A DNA stretch of 55,179 nt from ZC4RG29 sp035304385 (GCA_035304385.1 DATGQD010000038.1:1-55179); one strand, 5' to 3'. Counted from the first letter of the stretch, positions 1 through 10,114 are shown. Program-made: numbers and translations. Notes: generated from the letters alone by a model not told the origin.

Positions 1-3000
1 AACGCCGGAAAAGAGCGTACGGCCAGACATGTCTGCAACGCTGAGCATCACATCCTTTTCCTTGCTGTAGTCCAGGCGTACATACACCGGTTCACCACTT
101 CGCGCGGGGTTCGGGTAAACCGATAACACCGGCTCTTCGAAATGGCTTTTGATGGTGATGGTCCTGGAATAGATTACCTGGCCATCAAAATCAGTTTGCT
201 TCAGCCTATAGTAAGATACACCATCCAGCGGATTGAGGTCACTATATCGGTAGTGCAGCTTCACATTGCTGTTGCCTGCGCCGCTGACGAATCCGATGGA
301 ATCGAAATGTAATTCGACGCCACTCCGCTCGATAGTGAAGTAGTCGTTGTTCTCTTCCGAAAGTGTCGTCCAGAACAACTCCACCACGCCGTTCTCGAGG
401 TATCCCGAGAATGCCGAGAGTTCGACAGGAAGGATTACGTTTTGATATCCCAGCGTGAAAAATGTCTGACTGGCTATGGATGTAACTCCGGAAGTAGCAT
501 ACCCGGTAGGCGCGGCAGGCGAAAACACGCCCGACCCACCTTCATCCGTCCAGGGTCCGGTAGAGTTGGTGGCCCGCATAATGTGCGCGTTACCGGCAAA
601 AAGTACGTTCTCATCGGCCGTGCTGTTCGTATTGAAGTTCAACTCGACGGTAGGGGCATTCATGGTACCCGACACGAGATCAATAGCATAGTACCGCGCT
701 TCCGACAACACACCCACTTCGACCGGATAGGTGCCGGTAGGCGGCGTGTTGATCATCTCCACACGCACAACGGGACTCGTTGAGGCAGCCGTCTGTTGTA
801 TCACCACAGGTCGATACACATTCCCCTTTCCTACCGGAAAGACGCGGCTGGCGCCGGCTGTATTCGGATAGGCGATGGAAACACGTCCATCGATAAAGGC
901 GGTGTTGCCATAGCCGGACACAGGCTGTGACGCCGTGTTGGTAAGTTCCACGGTATTGGAACCCGTGACGATTTTTCCGGAGGAAAAGACCAGTTGGTCG
1001 GACACAGTTATGTCGCTGTTCAATTGTAGTGAACCTCCGTTGGAACGGTTGAGCCGATAGAAGGCTGTCGTGCCCGTGAGCGTCTGGACGCCGTTGCTTT
1101 CGAAGGTGACCGAACCGGTGCCGCTGTTGAATGTTCCCGAGTTGCTCCAATTACCGGACAACATAACCGATCCACTACCTGCGTCGAAGGTTGCAGATGG
1201 CCCGTTAACAAAATTCCCCGAGACCACTAGCGCGCCGGAACCTGAGGCGTATGTTGCACCGGCACCGGTGTTGGTAAATGTAGCTGTCACTGTCATTGTG
1301 CCGGTGCCTGCTGTGAATGCAGCATTGTTGGTTAGCGATCCCCGAATCGTGACGGCACCCGCCCCTCCATTAAATGCGCCAGATACGTTGGTCAGGTTGT
1401 TTCTGATTCGCATCATGCCTGCGCCTGCATTGAATGTACCTTCGTTGAGTAGGGACCCGCGTACCCCAACGCTATCGGTCCCCGCGTTGAAGGTCGCACC
1501 GGAAATGTTGGAAAGGCTTCCCAGTATATGCAGTCCATCGTCGCCGTTTCCGGCGTTGAACACTGCCGAAGCGCCTGAGTTGGTCAGGTTACCACCAATT
1601 GTGATTTCGCCGGTACCCATGTGGAAGGTGCCGTTGTTTACAAAGTGTTGACCGGATCCCGCGAGCTCAATGTTGCGGTTATTCACGGCGTTAGTGACAG
1701 TTCCCTGAACGATCGTAAGTGTACCGTTCAGCACAAGGTCGACATTCGGAAGCGTTTTGGTTCCCGCCCCGGTAAAGGTCAGGTTGTTGTACGTGGTTTG
1801 CGTAGGAAGTGTCACGGCACCGTTGTACTCGATCGTTCCGCCACCAGCGGCTACGAACGGGGAGAAGTTTCCGGAAGGGAATGTTGACGACTGAATTTGT
1901 ATTGTCTTGTCCCCTGTTCCCCCGGACGAAACAGTTCCAAACTCGTGACCGGTTGTAGTGCCGAGATGGAGTCTGCCGCGTACTTCAAGCGTCGCCGTGC
2001 GTCTGGTACTCGTGGTGACCGTTACCGTATGGCCTTCGCTGATGACAACAAACGATCCGGGAGGAGGGCCAAGTCCATTGCCCGGCGGATCGACGTCCCA
2101 CACGGCATCTGATTCCCAGTCGCCACTTGCAATGCTGGTGTAGGTCTGTGGGTTGAGGAAGGCCGTCTGCTCCCCCGCCGTGTAATCGCCCGTGAGATTG
2201 ACATTCGTAAACACGATCACACGCGTAGTGCTGTTGGGGTTGCCTGCCGTAACGCCTATGGTCCAGGCTCCGCCCTGAAATCTTGCATCGCGGTAGTCAG
2301 TTGGATCACCGTTTTCGTCGGCCGCCACATACGTATAGGTATGAGTTAATGAAGTGATATCCACTCCATTATTCGTAACACTCCAATAGTACCGGATGAA
2401 GGCCGTTCCAGAGCCGGTGGCATTGGGGTGTTTGCTGTTCACGGGCTTAATGCGGATGGTACCCCCTGATGCCCCTGTGGTGATCGTATAGTGTGCCGGC
2501 GTGTACTTACCGCTTACGCCTATAGGGAATTCAAAGACGCCTGCCGTAACAGAGGACGCAAAGGCCTTGGTAACACCAACGTCAGAGATGTTTCCACCCG
2601 TGATTATGTATCGCGAAGCCGAATACCCTGCGATCGACGAAAGACTTGTCGAGGAAAGATTCAGCCCGTAGGCACCGATGTTGAGGGATCCGTTGACAAA
2701 TGTCAGTGTACCGGTAACTTCCTGGTTCGCACCGAAGGTTGCGCCGGAAGCATTGTTGAGCGTGAGGTTTCCAAACTTCCCGTTTCCGTTGCCGGTTATA
2801 ATCTGCGTCGAGCTCCCGGCCAGCGTTATACTTCCTGTGCCTGAACTCGTGTGCACAGCGGAGTTAGAGACATTCCCGATAACCGTGATCGTGTTGGTTG
2901 ATCCGGCGAGCGTCCCGTTGCTTAGCGTGAGCATACCATTCACCCGGATATTGGAATTCGGCTGTACATTTACTGCCCCCCCGGCGAAAGTATTATTGAC

Positions 3001-6000
3001 GATGAGGTTGGCAAAATTCGTGAGGTTGCCTGCGGTGCCTGTAAAGACCTGATGATTCGCGGAACCATTCAACGTCGTGGTCTGCGTTGCCGATCCGGCC
3101 TGGTATCCTCCAATTGCGGTACCTGTGCCGTTGTTCGTGTTCAGGTTTGTGAAGTTTCCGGCAATGCTCACGTTGTAGCCTGCGGCATTAAATACGTCGC
3201 TCGCCTGGATCGTCAGAGAACCAAGCAAGGTGAGGCCGTTTGCTTCAAGTCTTGTGGTATTGCCACTTCCAGTTACCTCGAAATTATAGAGAGGGATAGC
3301 GGAATTGACATCGACGGTTCTGGACAGGGCGCCAGTACCGATCTGCACCGTACCGCCCGTGACAGCATATGCCGCCGGCTGCAAATACAGGTCTGCAATG
3401 GCGTTGCCATTTGAAGGCTGACCAATACTTAATGTACCTCCGCTCATGGTGAACGAGCTGCCGGGATTCAAAATCTCAAACACACCTCGCGTGGTTGTCG
3501 GTGCGGTAGAAATGCCCGCATTTACAACGCCACCGGACTGATTATATACCAGGCTTCCCTGCGAACTCGCAGCTGACCGGCGAATCTGTGACCGCACATT
3601 GAGCGTCCCTCCCGAAATGCTGATTGTAGGCTGACCCGTCGCTGCATATTCGATGGAGTTATCATTGGACGAAGTACCAACGTTCACCGTGCCATTAAGG
3701 ACTTCCAAAGTGCCCGCCAGGAGCAGGTCCGTTCCGGTAGGACCTGTAATGTGAAACGTTCCTCCATTTGCGGAAAGTCTCGCCTGGGAAGGTATGTTGA
3801 AGTCGGTGTTGCTGGCTATGGTCACCGACTGGGCACTGCTTAATCGGAATGTACCACTGACCAGCACGAGAGGAGATGGAGTACCGGCCAGCGAAAACGA
3901 GTTGAGGTTAACGTCAAGAATTGGCGCGATGGAAGAGCCTTTGTCCACTGTGAGGACATTGAATTCCGTGTTCGGCCCTGTGCCGGTCACTGTAGCATTA
4001 GCATTTCCTTTAAACGTCGTATTACAAATATGGCCGCCCATAACGGCCATATCGAACACGCCGTTGTTCACCATGCTGCCGTGGAGGATCAACTCGTTGG
4101 TTACAACAGTTCCTGATGTGGACAAGGTGAATTGCCCCGCGGAATTCACGGTCAGGTCCCCCAGGACTTCAACGGTTTGTGGGGTTACATTTTCAAACCG
4201 CAGTACGCCCGACGCAATCGTCAGATTGCCGGCAACAGTGAGCGTGCGCGAAGCCGTCGAATTGAGCAGGACCAATCCGGAAGCATTGCCATCCACCGTT
4301 ACATTGCCATAGACATATAAATTCTCGTCCGGAAGGGTAATGGTCCTGCCCGCACCGGGCGCGACAATCAAATGGCGGTAACTCTTCAGCGGTAGATTCG
4401 TAGGTGCTGCCGAAGTTTTGGGTATGACAAAGCTTTGGTTGCCCGTCGTGTAATACTCCACCGTGCCTCCGCTTTCACGAATAAAATTCCCAAAGTCACC
4501 CCCGGGAAACTGGGCAACAGGCCCCGAAGAAGATATGCGCAACCGTCCGCTGCCTCCGACTTGGGTGTTGTGAAGCGTCCCGAAGTTATGGCCCGTGGTT
4601 ACGCCGAGGTCCAGCGTGCTACCGCTGTTTATCTCAAGACCGCCGGCGGCCTGGTTGTTCGCTGTGATGGTGATCGTGTGGTTGTGCGTGCTTCCATCGC
4701 CGATGTACACATGGTCGCCTACTGTGGGGGCGGAGGTGGCATCGGGACCAGTGTGGCTCACATTGGACCACGGTGTCGTGCCAGGACTCGTATCCGACCA
4801 GTCGCCACTGCGTTTACTGTAAAATATCCGTACTATTCCGAATGCAGCAGGTACCCCAGCCGTGAATTCTCCGTCGATGTAGCCTACATTAGTGAAGGAA
4901 ATCGTATTGGTTCCCTGGTCGACCGCGTTGGTGTTGTTAATTACCGTCCACGACGTAGGGTGATAACGTGCGGGGACGTAGTTCACGTCGCTGTTGGCAG
5001 GTACGACCTGGGCCTCCTGGTATCGAAAGGTATGCGATACACCATTTGCGCCAACACCTGTGAATCCTGAACTCGTTATTTTCCAATACCACATCAGGTT
5101 GCTCGTGTTGCCGGCTGCCACCAGAGGATGCCTTGCATTGACCGGCCTCACGGTGATGGTACCGTAGGTAGTCGGAGCCGCGGTAAGCTGAATGGTTGCA
5201 GGGGTGTAGATAGTCCCAACGCCAACCGGGAAAGTAAACGCGGTGGTGTTGCCGAAGGTCTTACGCACGCCGCGGTCGGATTGATATCCCGAAGTCCGGA
5301 CCATCTTTGAAGCACCAAAGGAGCTGCCGGAAGTGGTTACTGCGGATGCCGAAGTGGATGTCAGTGCCAACAGATTCTCGTTGATATCAAAGTAACTCGT
5401 GCCTCCCGCAAGGGTAAGCGTACCCGAAATAGCGATGTCGGCTGTGGCGGTCGCGCCTGGATTGCTGGAGTTATTTAGCCACATGTTGCCAAACACGCCG
5501 GTACCATCGCCGGAAATTGTTTGTGTCGATGTCCCCTGCAGACGGATACTGCCTGTTCCGGTATGGACCGCGGCATTATAGATCGAGCCAAGGGCGACAA
5601 TGGTCTTACCGCCGTCGTTGAACACGCCATTCTCAAGATGAAGCGTTTGAGTAATGGTCAGGGAGGCGTTGGTCCCGCTGATCAGCAATGCACCCGACGG
5701 CTTGTCCATTGTCAGGTTGTACAGTCCCGACGTTATCGTGCCGTTGTTGGTAAAGGTTTGATCACCGGTGCCGTTGAAGAGCGTGGTGTTTCCATTGGGG
5801 TTGTAAGTGCCCCCGGAGTTGAGGATGAAATTTCCACCTATTGACACATCCTGCCCGTTGGCGTCAAACACCGGGCTGTTCGTTCCCTCTATTGTGAAGT
5901 CGTTGAGCACGCGCAGTGGTTGTGCTGAATTTTCACCGACACCGCCAATAGCCGCCAGGCGGACAGTCGTGGGTGTACCTCCGGTCCGTGAGATGGTGAA

Positions 6001-7530
6001 ATTCCAGAATGGCGCAGTGGAGGAAACATTGAAGGAGGCCGCGGACCCGGAAAGAATGGCGTTGATCGACCCACCGGTTACATTATAGTTTGATTCCTTA
6101 CATCCTATGTGAATACCTCCATTATTGCCACCGCCTCCGGCCTGGGGGTTGTGGACGTTAATCGTCCCGCCAGACATGATAAATACCTGCTCCGCATAAG
6201 GAATAGAAAATCTGGCGTAGTTGTTATTCGATGCCGTGCCCACCACGTTGAAGGTTCCGCCGGTCATGGTGAACGAACCACGGTGTCCGGAGTCGGTGTT
6301 AGAAGGCCTGAATTTTTCCGTCGTAAAGGTACCGCCTTCAATAAGGTACTGTCCTTCCTCGCGGATCACGGTGCCCTCTCTTCCGACGCAAGTAAATGTC
6401 CCGGCGGTTATCCTGAATTTTCCGTACACTACCAGGGCGTTGCTATTGGTATTAAAGTCCGCCCCGTCGATCCAGAGCATGGGGCTTGCTGTTGAAGATC
6501 CAAGGTTGTAGTTAGCAGTACCCGTTCCGTATACTCGTGGGATGTCGATGTTTGCACCCAACCGAAGCGTACCGTTTACGACATCAATAAGTTGACCATT
6601 GGAAAAGAATTTCAGGTTGGCCGAATTCGTTGACGTGACGGAAAGTATATACGTAGATCCCGATCCTTTGTCGACAGTCAGGGTATACAAGTCGGTAGTG
6701 CCATTGCAAGTCATCACGTTGTTCGTCGTTCCAGTAAAGGTGAGGGTTGCTGACCCGTTATTGGCTGCAGTGTATTGTCCTGAATTGCTGAGGTCTACCG
6801 TACCGTTGTTGGTCAGGTTGCCGTAAAGTGTGATCGTATGGTTGGCGTTAAACGTTCCCACGCCAAACGTTGTACCGGCGCCTATAGTAACGTTGCCCTG
6901 AACCGTAAGATTAATCTTATTCGTTGCCTGAGTGCCAAGCAATACGGTGAGCGTACCACTACCGGTGGCCTGGGTTGTCAGGTTTCCACTGACCAGCAGG
7001 TTGTAACCGGCAGTATTGGGAATGGAGATCGTATGGTTCGTGGCAGTCGAGTTGCTGAAAAGCAGGTTCGGGTAATTTATGGATCCGGGAAGCGCACCGG
7101 TAAAGTTGGTGAACTCAACTGTGGCGCCTGACGCTGCATTTAAAGAGAATGTGTTCGTAACGACTGAAGGAAAATATCCCGATCCGATGCGAAGCGTTCC
7201 GGATCCCCCGAGTGCGTTAAGGGTGCCGAAGGTGTACGTAGACAAGTTGAGCACACCGCCGTTGAGTATGTTGATGGACAGGTTGGTGGTCGTGACGTTA
7301 GCATTCAGATTCACGGTGTAACCGTTAAGAATGTACACGACGTCGCCGTTGCCCGGTACGGCGCTACCGGTGAGGCTCATCCCCGACGGATCGGTCGTCC
7401 ATGTACCGGCGTTGTTCCAGAAGCCACTGCTTCCGCCATTTACGTACGTGTAATATGTGACCGCAAACGACGAAACTGCGAGCGTGATAAAGCAGCATAT
7501 GAGACATGCTGCGCGGACGGCGGTGCGCAT
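1..7530 (-). CDS. Giant T9SS-secreted repeat protein (3' end outside window)
   Basis: The minus strand is open from an ATG at 7530 to the window edge, exactly 2510 codons. I checked most of the frame triplet by triplet, and both ends read in the same frame. Residues 1-22 form a signal peptide. The body is rich in Thr, Asn, Gly and Ser, with short beta-strand-like repeats such as GNLTNNGT. Three large modules begin near residues 33, 907 and 1802 at SGxW motifs. Around residue 2360 comes LPVELSAFSG, then WTTLSEENNDYF and YYRLKQTDFDG, and near 2473 the YPNP motif of a type A type IX secretion sorting domain. About 30-40 residues and the stop lie outside the window. By family knowledge this means export through the outer membrane by T9SS and surface attachment or release. 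An adhesin or matrix role is inference; no catalytic domain is visible. Confidence 0.9.
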   Translation of the reverse strand, partial: MRTAVRAACLICCFITLAVSSFAVTYYTYVNGGSSGFWNNAGTWTTDPSGMSLTGSAVPGNGDVVYILNGYTVNLNANVTTTNLSINILNGGVLNLSTYTFGTLNALGGSGTLRIGSGYFPSVVTNTFSLNAASGATVEFTNFTGALPGSINYPNLLFSNSTATNHTISIPNTAGYNLLVSGNLTTQATGSGTLTVLLGTQATNKINLTVQGNVTIGAGTTFGVGTFNANHTITLYGNLTNNGTVDLSNSGQYTAANNGSATLTFTGTTNNVMTCNGTTDLYTLTVDKGSGSTYILSVTSTNSANLKFFSNGQLIDVVNGTLRLGANIDIPRVYGTGTANYNLGSSTASPMLWIDGADFNTNSNALVVYGKFRITAGTFTCVGREGTVIREEGQYLIEGGTFTTEKFRPSNTDSGHRGSFTMTGGTFNVVGTASNNNYARFSIPYAEQVFIMSGGTINVHNPQAGGGGNNGGIHIGCKESNYNVTGGSINAILSGSAASFNVSSTAPFWNFTISRTGGTPTTVRLAAIGGVGENSAQPLRVLNDFTIEGTNSPVFDANGQDVSIGGNFILNSGGTYNPNGNTTLFNGTGDQTFTNNGTITSGLYNLTMDKPSGALLISGTNASLTITQTLHLENGVFNDGGKTIVALGSIYNAAVHTGTGSIRLQGTSTQTISGDGTGVFGNMWLNNSSNPGATATADIAISGTLTLAGGTSYFDINENLLALTSTSASAVTTSGSSFGASKMVRTSGYQSDRGVRKTFGNTTAFTFPVGVGTIYTPATIQLTAAPTTYGTITVRPVNARHPLVAAGNTSNLMWYWKITSSGFTGVGANGVSHTFRYQEAQVVPANSDVNYVPARYHPTSWTVINNTNAVDQGTNTISFTNVGYIDGEFTAGVPAAFGIVRIFYSKRSGDWSDTSPGTTPWSNVSHTGPDATSAPTVGDHVYIGDGSTHNHTITITANNQAAGGLEINSGSTLDLGVTTGHNFGTLHNTQVGGSGRLRISSSGPVAQFPGGDFGNFIRESGGTVEYYTTGNQSFVIPKTSAAPTNLPLKSYRHLIVAPGAGRTITLPDENLYVYGNVTVDGNASGLVLLNSTASRTLTVAGNLTIASGVLRFENVTPQTVEVLGDLTVNSAGQFTLSTSGTVVTNELILHGSMVNNGVFDMAVMGGHICNTTFKGNANATVTGTGPNTEFNVLTVDKGSSIAPILDVNLNSFSLAGTPSPLVLVSGTFRLSSAQSVTIASNTDFNIPSQARLSANGGTFHITGPTGTDLLLAGTLEVLNGTVNVGTSSNDNSIEYAATGQPTISISGGTLNVRSQIRRSAASSQGSLVYNQSGGVVNAGISTAPTTTRGVFEILNPGSSFTMSGGTLSIGQPSNGNAIADLYLQPAAYAVTGGTVQIGTGALSRTVDVNSAIPLYNFEVTGSGNTTRLEANGLTLLGSLTIQASDVFNAAGYNVSIAGNFTNLNTNNGTGTAIGGYQAGSATQTTTLNGSANHQVFTGTAGNLTNFANLIVNNTFAGGAVNVQPNSNIRVNGMLTLSNGTLAGSTNTITVIGNVSNSAVHTSSGTGSITLAGSSTQIITGNGNGKFGNLTLNNASGATFGANQEVTGTLTFVNGSLNIGAYGLNLSSTSLSSIAGYSASRYIITGGNISDVGVTKAFASSVTAGVFEFPIGVSGKYTPAHYTITTGASGGTIRIKPVNSKHPNATGSGTAFIRYYWSVTNNGVDITSLTHTYTYVAADENGDPTDYRDARFQGGAWTIGVTAGNPNSTTRVIVFTNVNLTGDYTAGEQTAFLNPQTYTSIASGDWESDAVWDVDPPGNGLGPPPGSFVVISEGHTVTVTTSTRRTATLEVRGRLHLGTTTGHEFGTVSSGGTGDKTIQIQSSTFPSGNFSPFVAAGGGTIEYNGAVTLPTQTTYNNLTFTGAGTKTLPNVDLVLNGTLTIVQGTVTNAVNNRNIELAGSGQHFVNNGTFHMGTGEITIGGNLTNSGASAVFNAGNGDDGLHILGSLSNISGATFNAGTDSVGVRGSLLNEGTFNAGAGMMRIRNNLTNVSGAFNGGAGAVTIRGSLTNNAAFTAGTGTMTVTATFTNTGAGATYASGSGALVVSGNFVNGPSATFDAGSGSVMLSGNWSNSGTFNSGTGSVTFESNGVQTLTGTTAFYRLNRSNGGSLQLNSDITVSDQLVFSSGKIVTGSNTVELTNTASQPVSGYGNTAFIDGRVSIAYPNTAGASRVFPVGKGNVYRPVVIQQTAASTSPVVRVEMINTPPTGTYPVEVGVLSEARYYAIDLVSGTMNAPTVELNFNTNSTADENVLFAGNAHIMRATNSTGPWTDEGGSGVFSPAAPTGYATSGVTSIASQTFFTLGYQNVILPVELSAFSGYLENGVVELFWTTLSEENNDYFTIERSGVELHFDSIGFVSGAGNSNVKLHYRYSDLNPLDGVSYYRLKQTDFDGQVIYSRTITIKSHFEEPVLSVYPNPARSGEPVYVRLDYSKEKDVMLSVADMSGRTLFSGV
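450..7435 (-). repeat. Three diverged ~890-residue modules inside the giant protein
   Basis: Each module opens with a Trp motif (SGFWNNAGTW, SGDWSDTSPG, SGDWESDAVW) at about 7430, 4810 and 2125. A glycine-rich strand region follows (for example VTTGHNFGTL and TTTGHEFGTV). Later in modules 1 and 2 come a GTITVRPVNARHP / GTIRIKPVNSKHP segment, a paired Trp-Tyr segment and an FTNV...FTAG segment just before the next module. The copies are clearly homologous at protein level but strongly diverged in DNA, so the triplication is old. The third module is shorter and ends in the sorting region. Confidence 0.75.
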
Positions 7531-7606
7531 AGCTGAGGGGGGGAGATGGGTGCCCGTTACAGTTAAAAAATTAAAAAATCCGAGGGCCGGCATGTTCGCC
7601 AGATTA

Positions 7607-7614
7607 CAAACTTA
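7607..7614 (-). promoter_or_regulatory. Candidate -7 element for the giant protein gene
   Basis: On the minus strand this reads TAAGTTTG, a match to the Bacteroidota -7 consensus TAnnTTTG, about 77 bases upstream of the ATG. No well-spaced -33 TTTG is visible, so support is the single motif plus position. Confidence 0.35.
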
Positions 7615-7926
7615 ATTGAATAAGCGCCAAAACGATGCCACCGGCCTTATTCTAATTTGAGCTAAAACTTACATGGATTATGGTATTGGCTACCAATGCA
7701 TTATAAAAACATCGAAAAACTCGCGTATACCCATTTTGGGAAATAATTCCAGGATCCGGACTAAAAACGCATGTTAGAAAATGGCCGAAAACATACGACA
7801 AGGCTTCGGCGTGCGCCCCGGTTGACGATATTTCGCCATCTCCTTACTCGTTCGACGAAATACAGCCTTGCCAAGAGTTCATGCACCGCTCAATCCATTG
7901 AATACTAAATACTTGGGTCGTGGCCC

Positions 7927-7934
7927 TAGATTTG
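7927..7934 (+). promoter_or_regulatory. Candidate -7 element for the AraC gene
   Basis: TAGATTTG matches TAnnTTTG and lies 48 bases before the AraC ATG. TTG trinucleotides occur upstream, but none at the ideal 17-22 base spacing. Confidence 0.35.
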
Positions 7935-7956
7935 GGTAGCTGATCAAAACCATCAC

Positions 7957-7976
7957 GCAGCGAAGGCGCTGCTTTT
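7957..7976 (+). promoter_or_regulatory. Hairpin plus T-run just before the AraC start
   Basis: GCAGCG and CGCTGC pair around the loop AAGG and are followed by TTTT, ending 6 bases before the AraC ATG at 7983. The form is that of a short intrinsic terminator, but the position in the leader suggests attenuation or start-site masking. The stem is only 6 bp, so chance is possible. Confidence 0.3.
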
Positions 7977-7982
7977 AACCCG

Positions 7983-8852
7983 ATGATCACTCCGCCGATC
8001 CAGGATATTGAACATATAGACTTAGGCCCAAGCATCCTCACCCTCAATGGTGACCTCGCTATCCAATACTGCACTGGTGCGGAAATTACCGGCAAGGCGG
8101 TGGTGGTGAAGGGCAGCACATTGCTGTTCGTGACAAAAGGCGCCTTGCAAGTCACGCATGGCACGGCCAATTACTCCATTGTGCAAAATCAAATGGCCCT
8201 TCTCAAAAAAGATATCCTCGTAAAATACTTCGCCAACGCACAGCAGCGAACCGACGATACACAACTCATTTTGGTCTATCTCAAAGAAGACGTGATCAAA
8301 GACTTTGTTAAGCAAGCAAGACTGTCAGTGTCTCCCCCTGAACAATCTAAACCAGTGACTGTCGATAGCATTGACCTTCGTTTACTAAAGTTCCTTGATT
8401 CGCTTCATTTATATTTTAATTATGGAGGCATCGACGAAAATATTACACGAATCAAGCTGCTGGAGTTGCTCTTTAATATGGCAAGTAGAACAGGCCCTGT
8501 CCTTGAGCAACTGATGGATCTGCGCCCGCACTTTCGGGCGGACATTACCGCTACAATCGAAGACCACCTGATGGATACAGTATCCTTGCCGCAGCTTGCC
8601 AAATTCTCAGGCCGAAGCCTGTCAAGCTTCAAGCGGGATTTTGTTGCCATTTACAACATGTCGCCATCCAAATGGTTAAGGCTCCGAAGACTTGAAAAAG
8701 CCTGCGAACTATTCCGCAATACTACGATGACGGTCACCGACGTGTGCTACACGCTGGGTTTTGAAAACCTGGCGCACTTTTCACGGCTGTTCAAAGCACA
8801 CTTTGGTTATTCTCCCTCCAGATTCAGGATGACTACTTCAGAGACTCCCTAA
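7983..8852 (+). CDS. AraC family transcriptional regulator
   Basis: This is a 289-residue DNA-binding regulator. The C-terminal ~100 residues carry the AraC double helix-turn-helix: the first helix pair around SLPQLAKFSGRSLSSFKR, then the family signature TVTDVCYTLGFENLAHFSRL and FKAHFGYSPSRF at about residues 270-280. The N-terminal ~150 residues look like a cupin-type sensor (short beta strands, for example GSTLLFVTKGALQV). It faces away from the giant protein gene across a 452-base gap, and a 72-codon ORF and an NmrA-like gene follow on the same strand. By family habit it may control the adjacent NmrA-like gene. The ligand is not apparent. The ATG at 7983 is chosen because it precedes the first conserved segment. 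Confidence 0.9.
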   Translation: MITPPIQDIEHIDLGPSILTLNGDLAIQYCTGAEITGKAVVVKGSTLLFVTKGALQVTHGTANYSIVQNQMALLKKDILVKYFANAQQRTDDTQLILVYLKEDVIKDFVKQARLSVSPPEQSKPVTVDSIDLRLLKFLDSLHLYFNYGGIDENITRIKLLELLFNMASRTGPVLEQLMDLRPHFRADITATIEDHLMDTVSLPQLAKFSGRSLSSFKRDFVAIYNMSPSKWLRLRRLEKACELFRNTTMTVTDVCYTLGFENLAHFSRLFKAHFGYSPSRFRMTTSETP

Positions 8853-9097
8853 TGCAGTACACTCGGATTTGTCTGCACGCAGTGGAAACCACGTGCGCTA
8901 TCACTATTTAACAGCCATAGGTCTTACGCTTTGCCTTCCCTTCACGACATCCCGTTGGAGGGTAAGTCAATTGGCGAAATACAGTGGAACCACGAACTTC
9001 CTGTCAGGCGTAAATTATTGATAAGCAGAATCTTACGTGACGGCATGGGTATTGTCAAGCCATTGTAAAATTTCTGAACAATTAAAATTAGTACCCC

Positions 9098-9316
9098 ATG
9101 AAAAAGAAGTTGACGATCAGTCTTCGATCGACGGGCGAAGAGCCCCCATCGGCACACTTCCTTGTCCCAGCTTACATCTCATCGCACAGAGAGTATTTCA
9201 ATGAAGGGGACGAGTTTCTCGACGATGCCATCCGAACATCGGATCAAACTTACAAACAAGTAGACGGGACACTCGATGTCTCGCTTCTCCGCGCCCAGCG
9301 ATCTGGGAATACGTAG
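9098..9316 (+). CDS. Small hypothetical protein (72 aa)
   Basis: An ATG preceded by an AT-rich leader opens a 72-codon frame ending 33 bases before the NmrA-like gene. The product is polar (28% charged residues by eye), with no signal peptide, membrane segment or motif that I recognise. It sits where an operon partner of the NmrA-like gene would be. Reading frames of this length also arise by chance, and the opposite strand carries a competing shadow frame, so it may be a remnant or not a gene. Confidence 0.3.
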   Translation: MKKKLTISLRSTGEEPPSAHFLVPAYISSHREYFNEGDEFLDDAIRTSDQTYKQVDGTLDVSLLRAQRSGNT

Positions 9317-9349
9317 TCCTTTTCACTAACCATTAAATTCATTTAGAAA

Positions 9350-10114
9350 ATGAGAGTAGTTATTATCGGCGGAACCGGCCTCATCGGTTCGAAGGTCACC
9401 GCAAGGTTGCGCAAACTCGGCCACGATGCCATCCCGGCAGCGCCCAATACCGGCGTCAATACAATTACGGGCGAAGGCCTGGATGACGCATTGAAAGGGA
9501 CCGACGTGGTTATTGACGTGGCGAACTCGCCCTCATTCGAAGACGAGGCAGTAATGAATTTCTTCCAAATGTCGGGTCGCACGTTGCTGGCCGCAGAAGC
9601 CCGGGCTGGCGTAGGGCACCATATTGCCTTATCCGTGGTTGGCACCGATCGTCTTCAGGAGAGCGGATACTTCCGTGCAAAGCTCGTGCAGGAAAATCTT
9701 GTCGTAAGTTCCCCTATACCATATTCGATCGTGCGGTCCACCCAATTTTTCGAGTTCCTAAAAGGAATCACCGATGCGGCGACCAGTGGGCGCGATGTTC
9801 GGCTTGCCCCGGCGAATATCCAACCAATAGCCTCTGACGACGTCGCACTCCGAATTGTCGAGGTGGCAACCGGAAAACCCCTTAACGGCACGATCGAAAT
9901 TGCAGGTCCCGACGTGTACCAGCTGCCAGAGTTGGTGTCACTATATCTGACCCAACTCGGAGATCCACGCAATGTAACGATAGACCAGGACGCCGGGTAC
10001 TTTGGCGCCCGATTGAATACGGATACCCTGGTGCCGACGGGAAAGGCCCGTCTCGGCTCGACGGACTTCACGGCCTGGCTGCAGTCTGTGATGCAGAAAT
10101 TACCACAAACCTAA
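9350..10114 (+). CDS. NmrA-like / atypical SDR NAD(P)-binding protein
   Basis: This 254-residue Rossmann-fold protein begins with the dinucleotide motif GGTGLIGS at residues 7-14. YFRAK at 107-111 stands in the place of the SDR YxxxK pair, and PYSIVRSTQFFEF follows, typical of NmrA/HSCARG-like proteins. Such proteins bind NAD(P)H and act as redox sensors or as oxidoreductases on unknown substrates. No signal peptide is present, so it is cytoplasmic. It lies 33 bases after the small ORF and downstream of the AraC gene. The length is usual for the family. The substrate cannot be told from sequence. Confidence 0.88.
   Translation: MRVVIIGGTGLIGSKVTARLRKLGHDAIPAAPNTGVNTITGEGLDDALKGTDVVIDVANSPSFEDEAVMNFFQMSGRTLLAAEARAGVGHHIALSVVGTDRLQESGYFRAKLVQENLVVSSPIPYSIVRSTQFFEFLKGITDAATSGRDVRLAPANIQPIASDDVALRIVEVATGKPLNGTIEIAGPDVYQLPELVSLYLTQLGDPRNVTIDQDAGYFGARLNTDTLVPTGKARLGSTDFTAWLQSVMQKLPQT

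Larger units (their letters stand above)
7531..7982. other. Divergent intergenic region, giant protein / AraC
   Basis: These 452 bases contain no credible ORF. They are AT-rich near 7560-7760 and hold a candidate promoter for each flanking gene plus a small hairpin next to the AraC start. Nothing else was recognised. Confidence 0.7.

Noticed and set aside
442..7321. Many rightward ORFs of 60-210 codons between 0.4 and 7.3 kb
   Set aside because: They are antisense shadows of the giant leftward gene, whose frame is open over the whole stretch and gives a coherent T9SS protein.
8853..9068. Open frame continuing in the AraC frame after its stop
   Set aside because: About 71 codons with no upstream start or family match; plausibly chance or a decayed piece, and AraC is complete without it.
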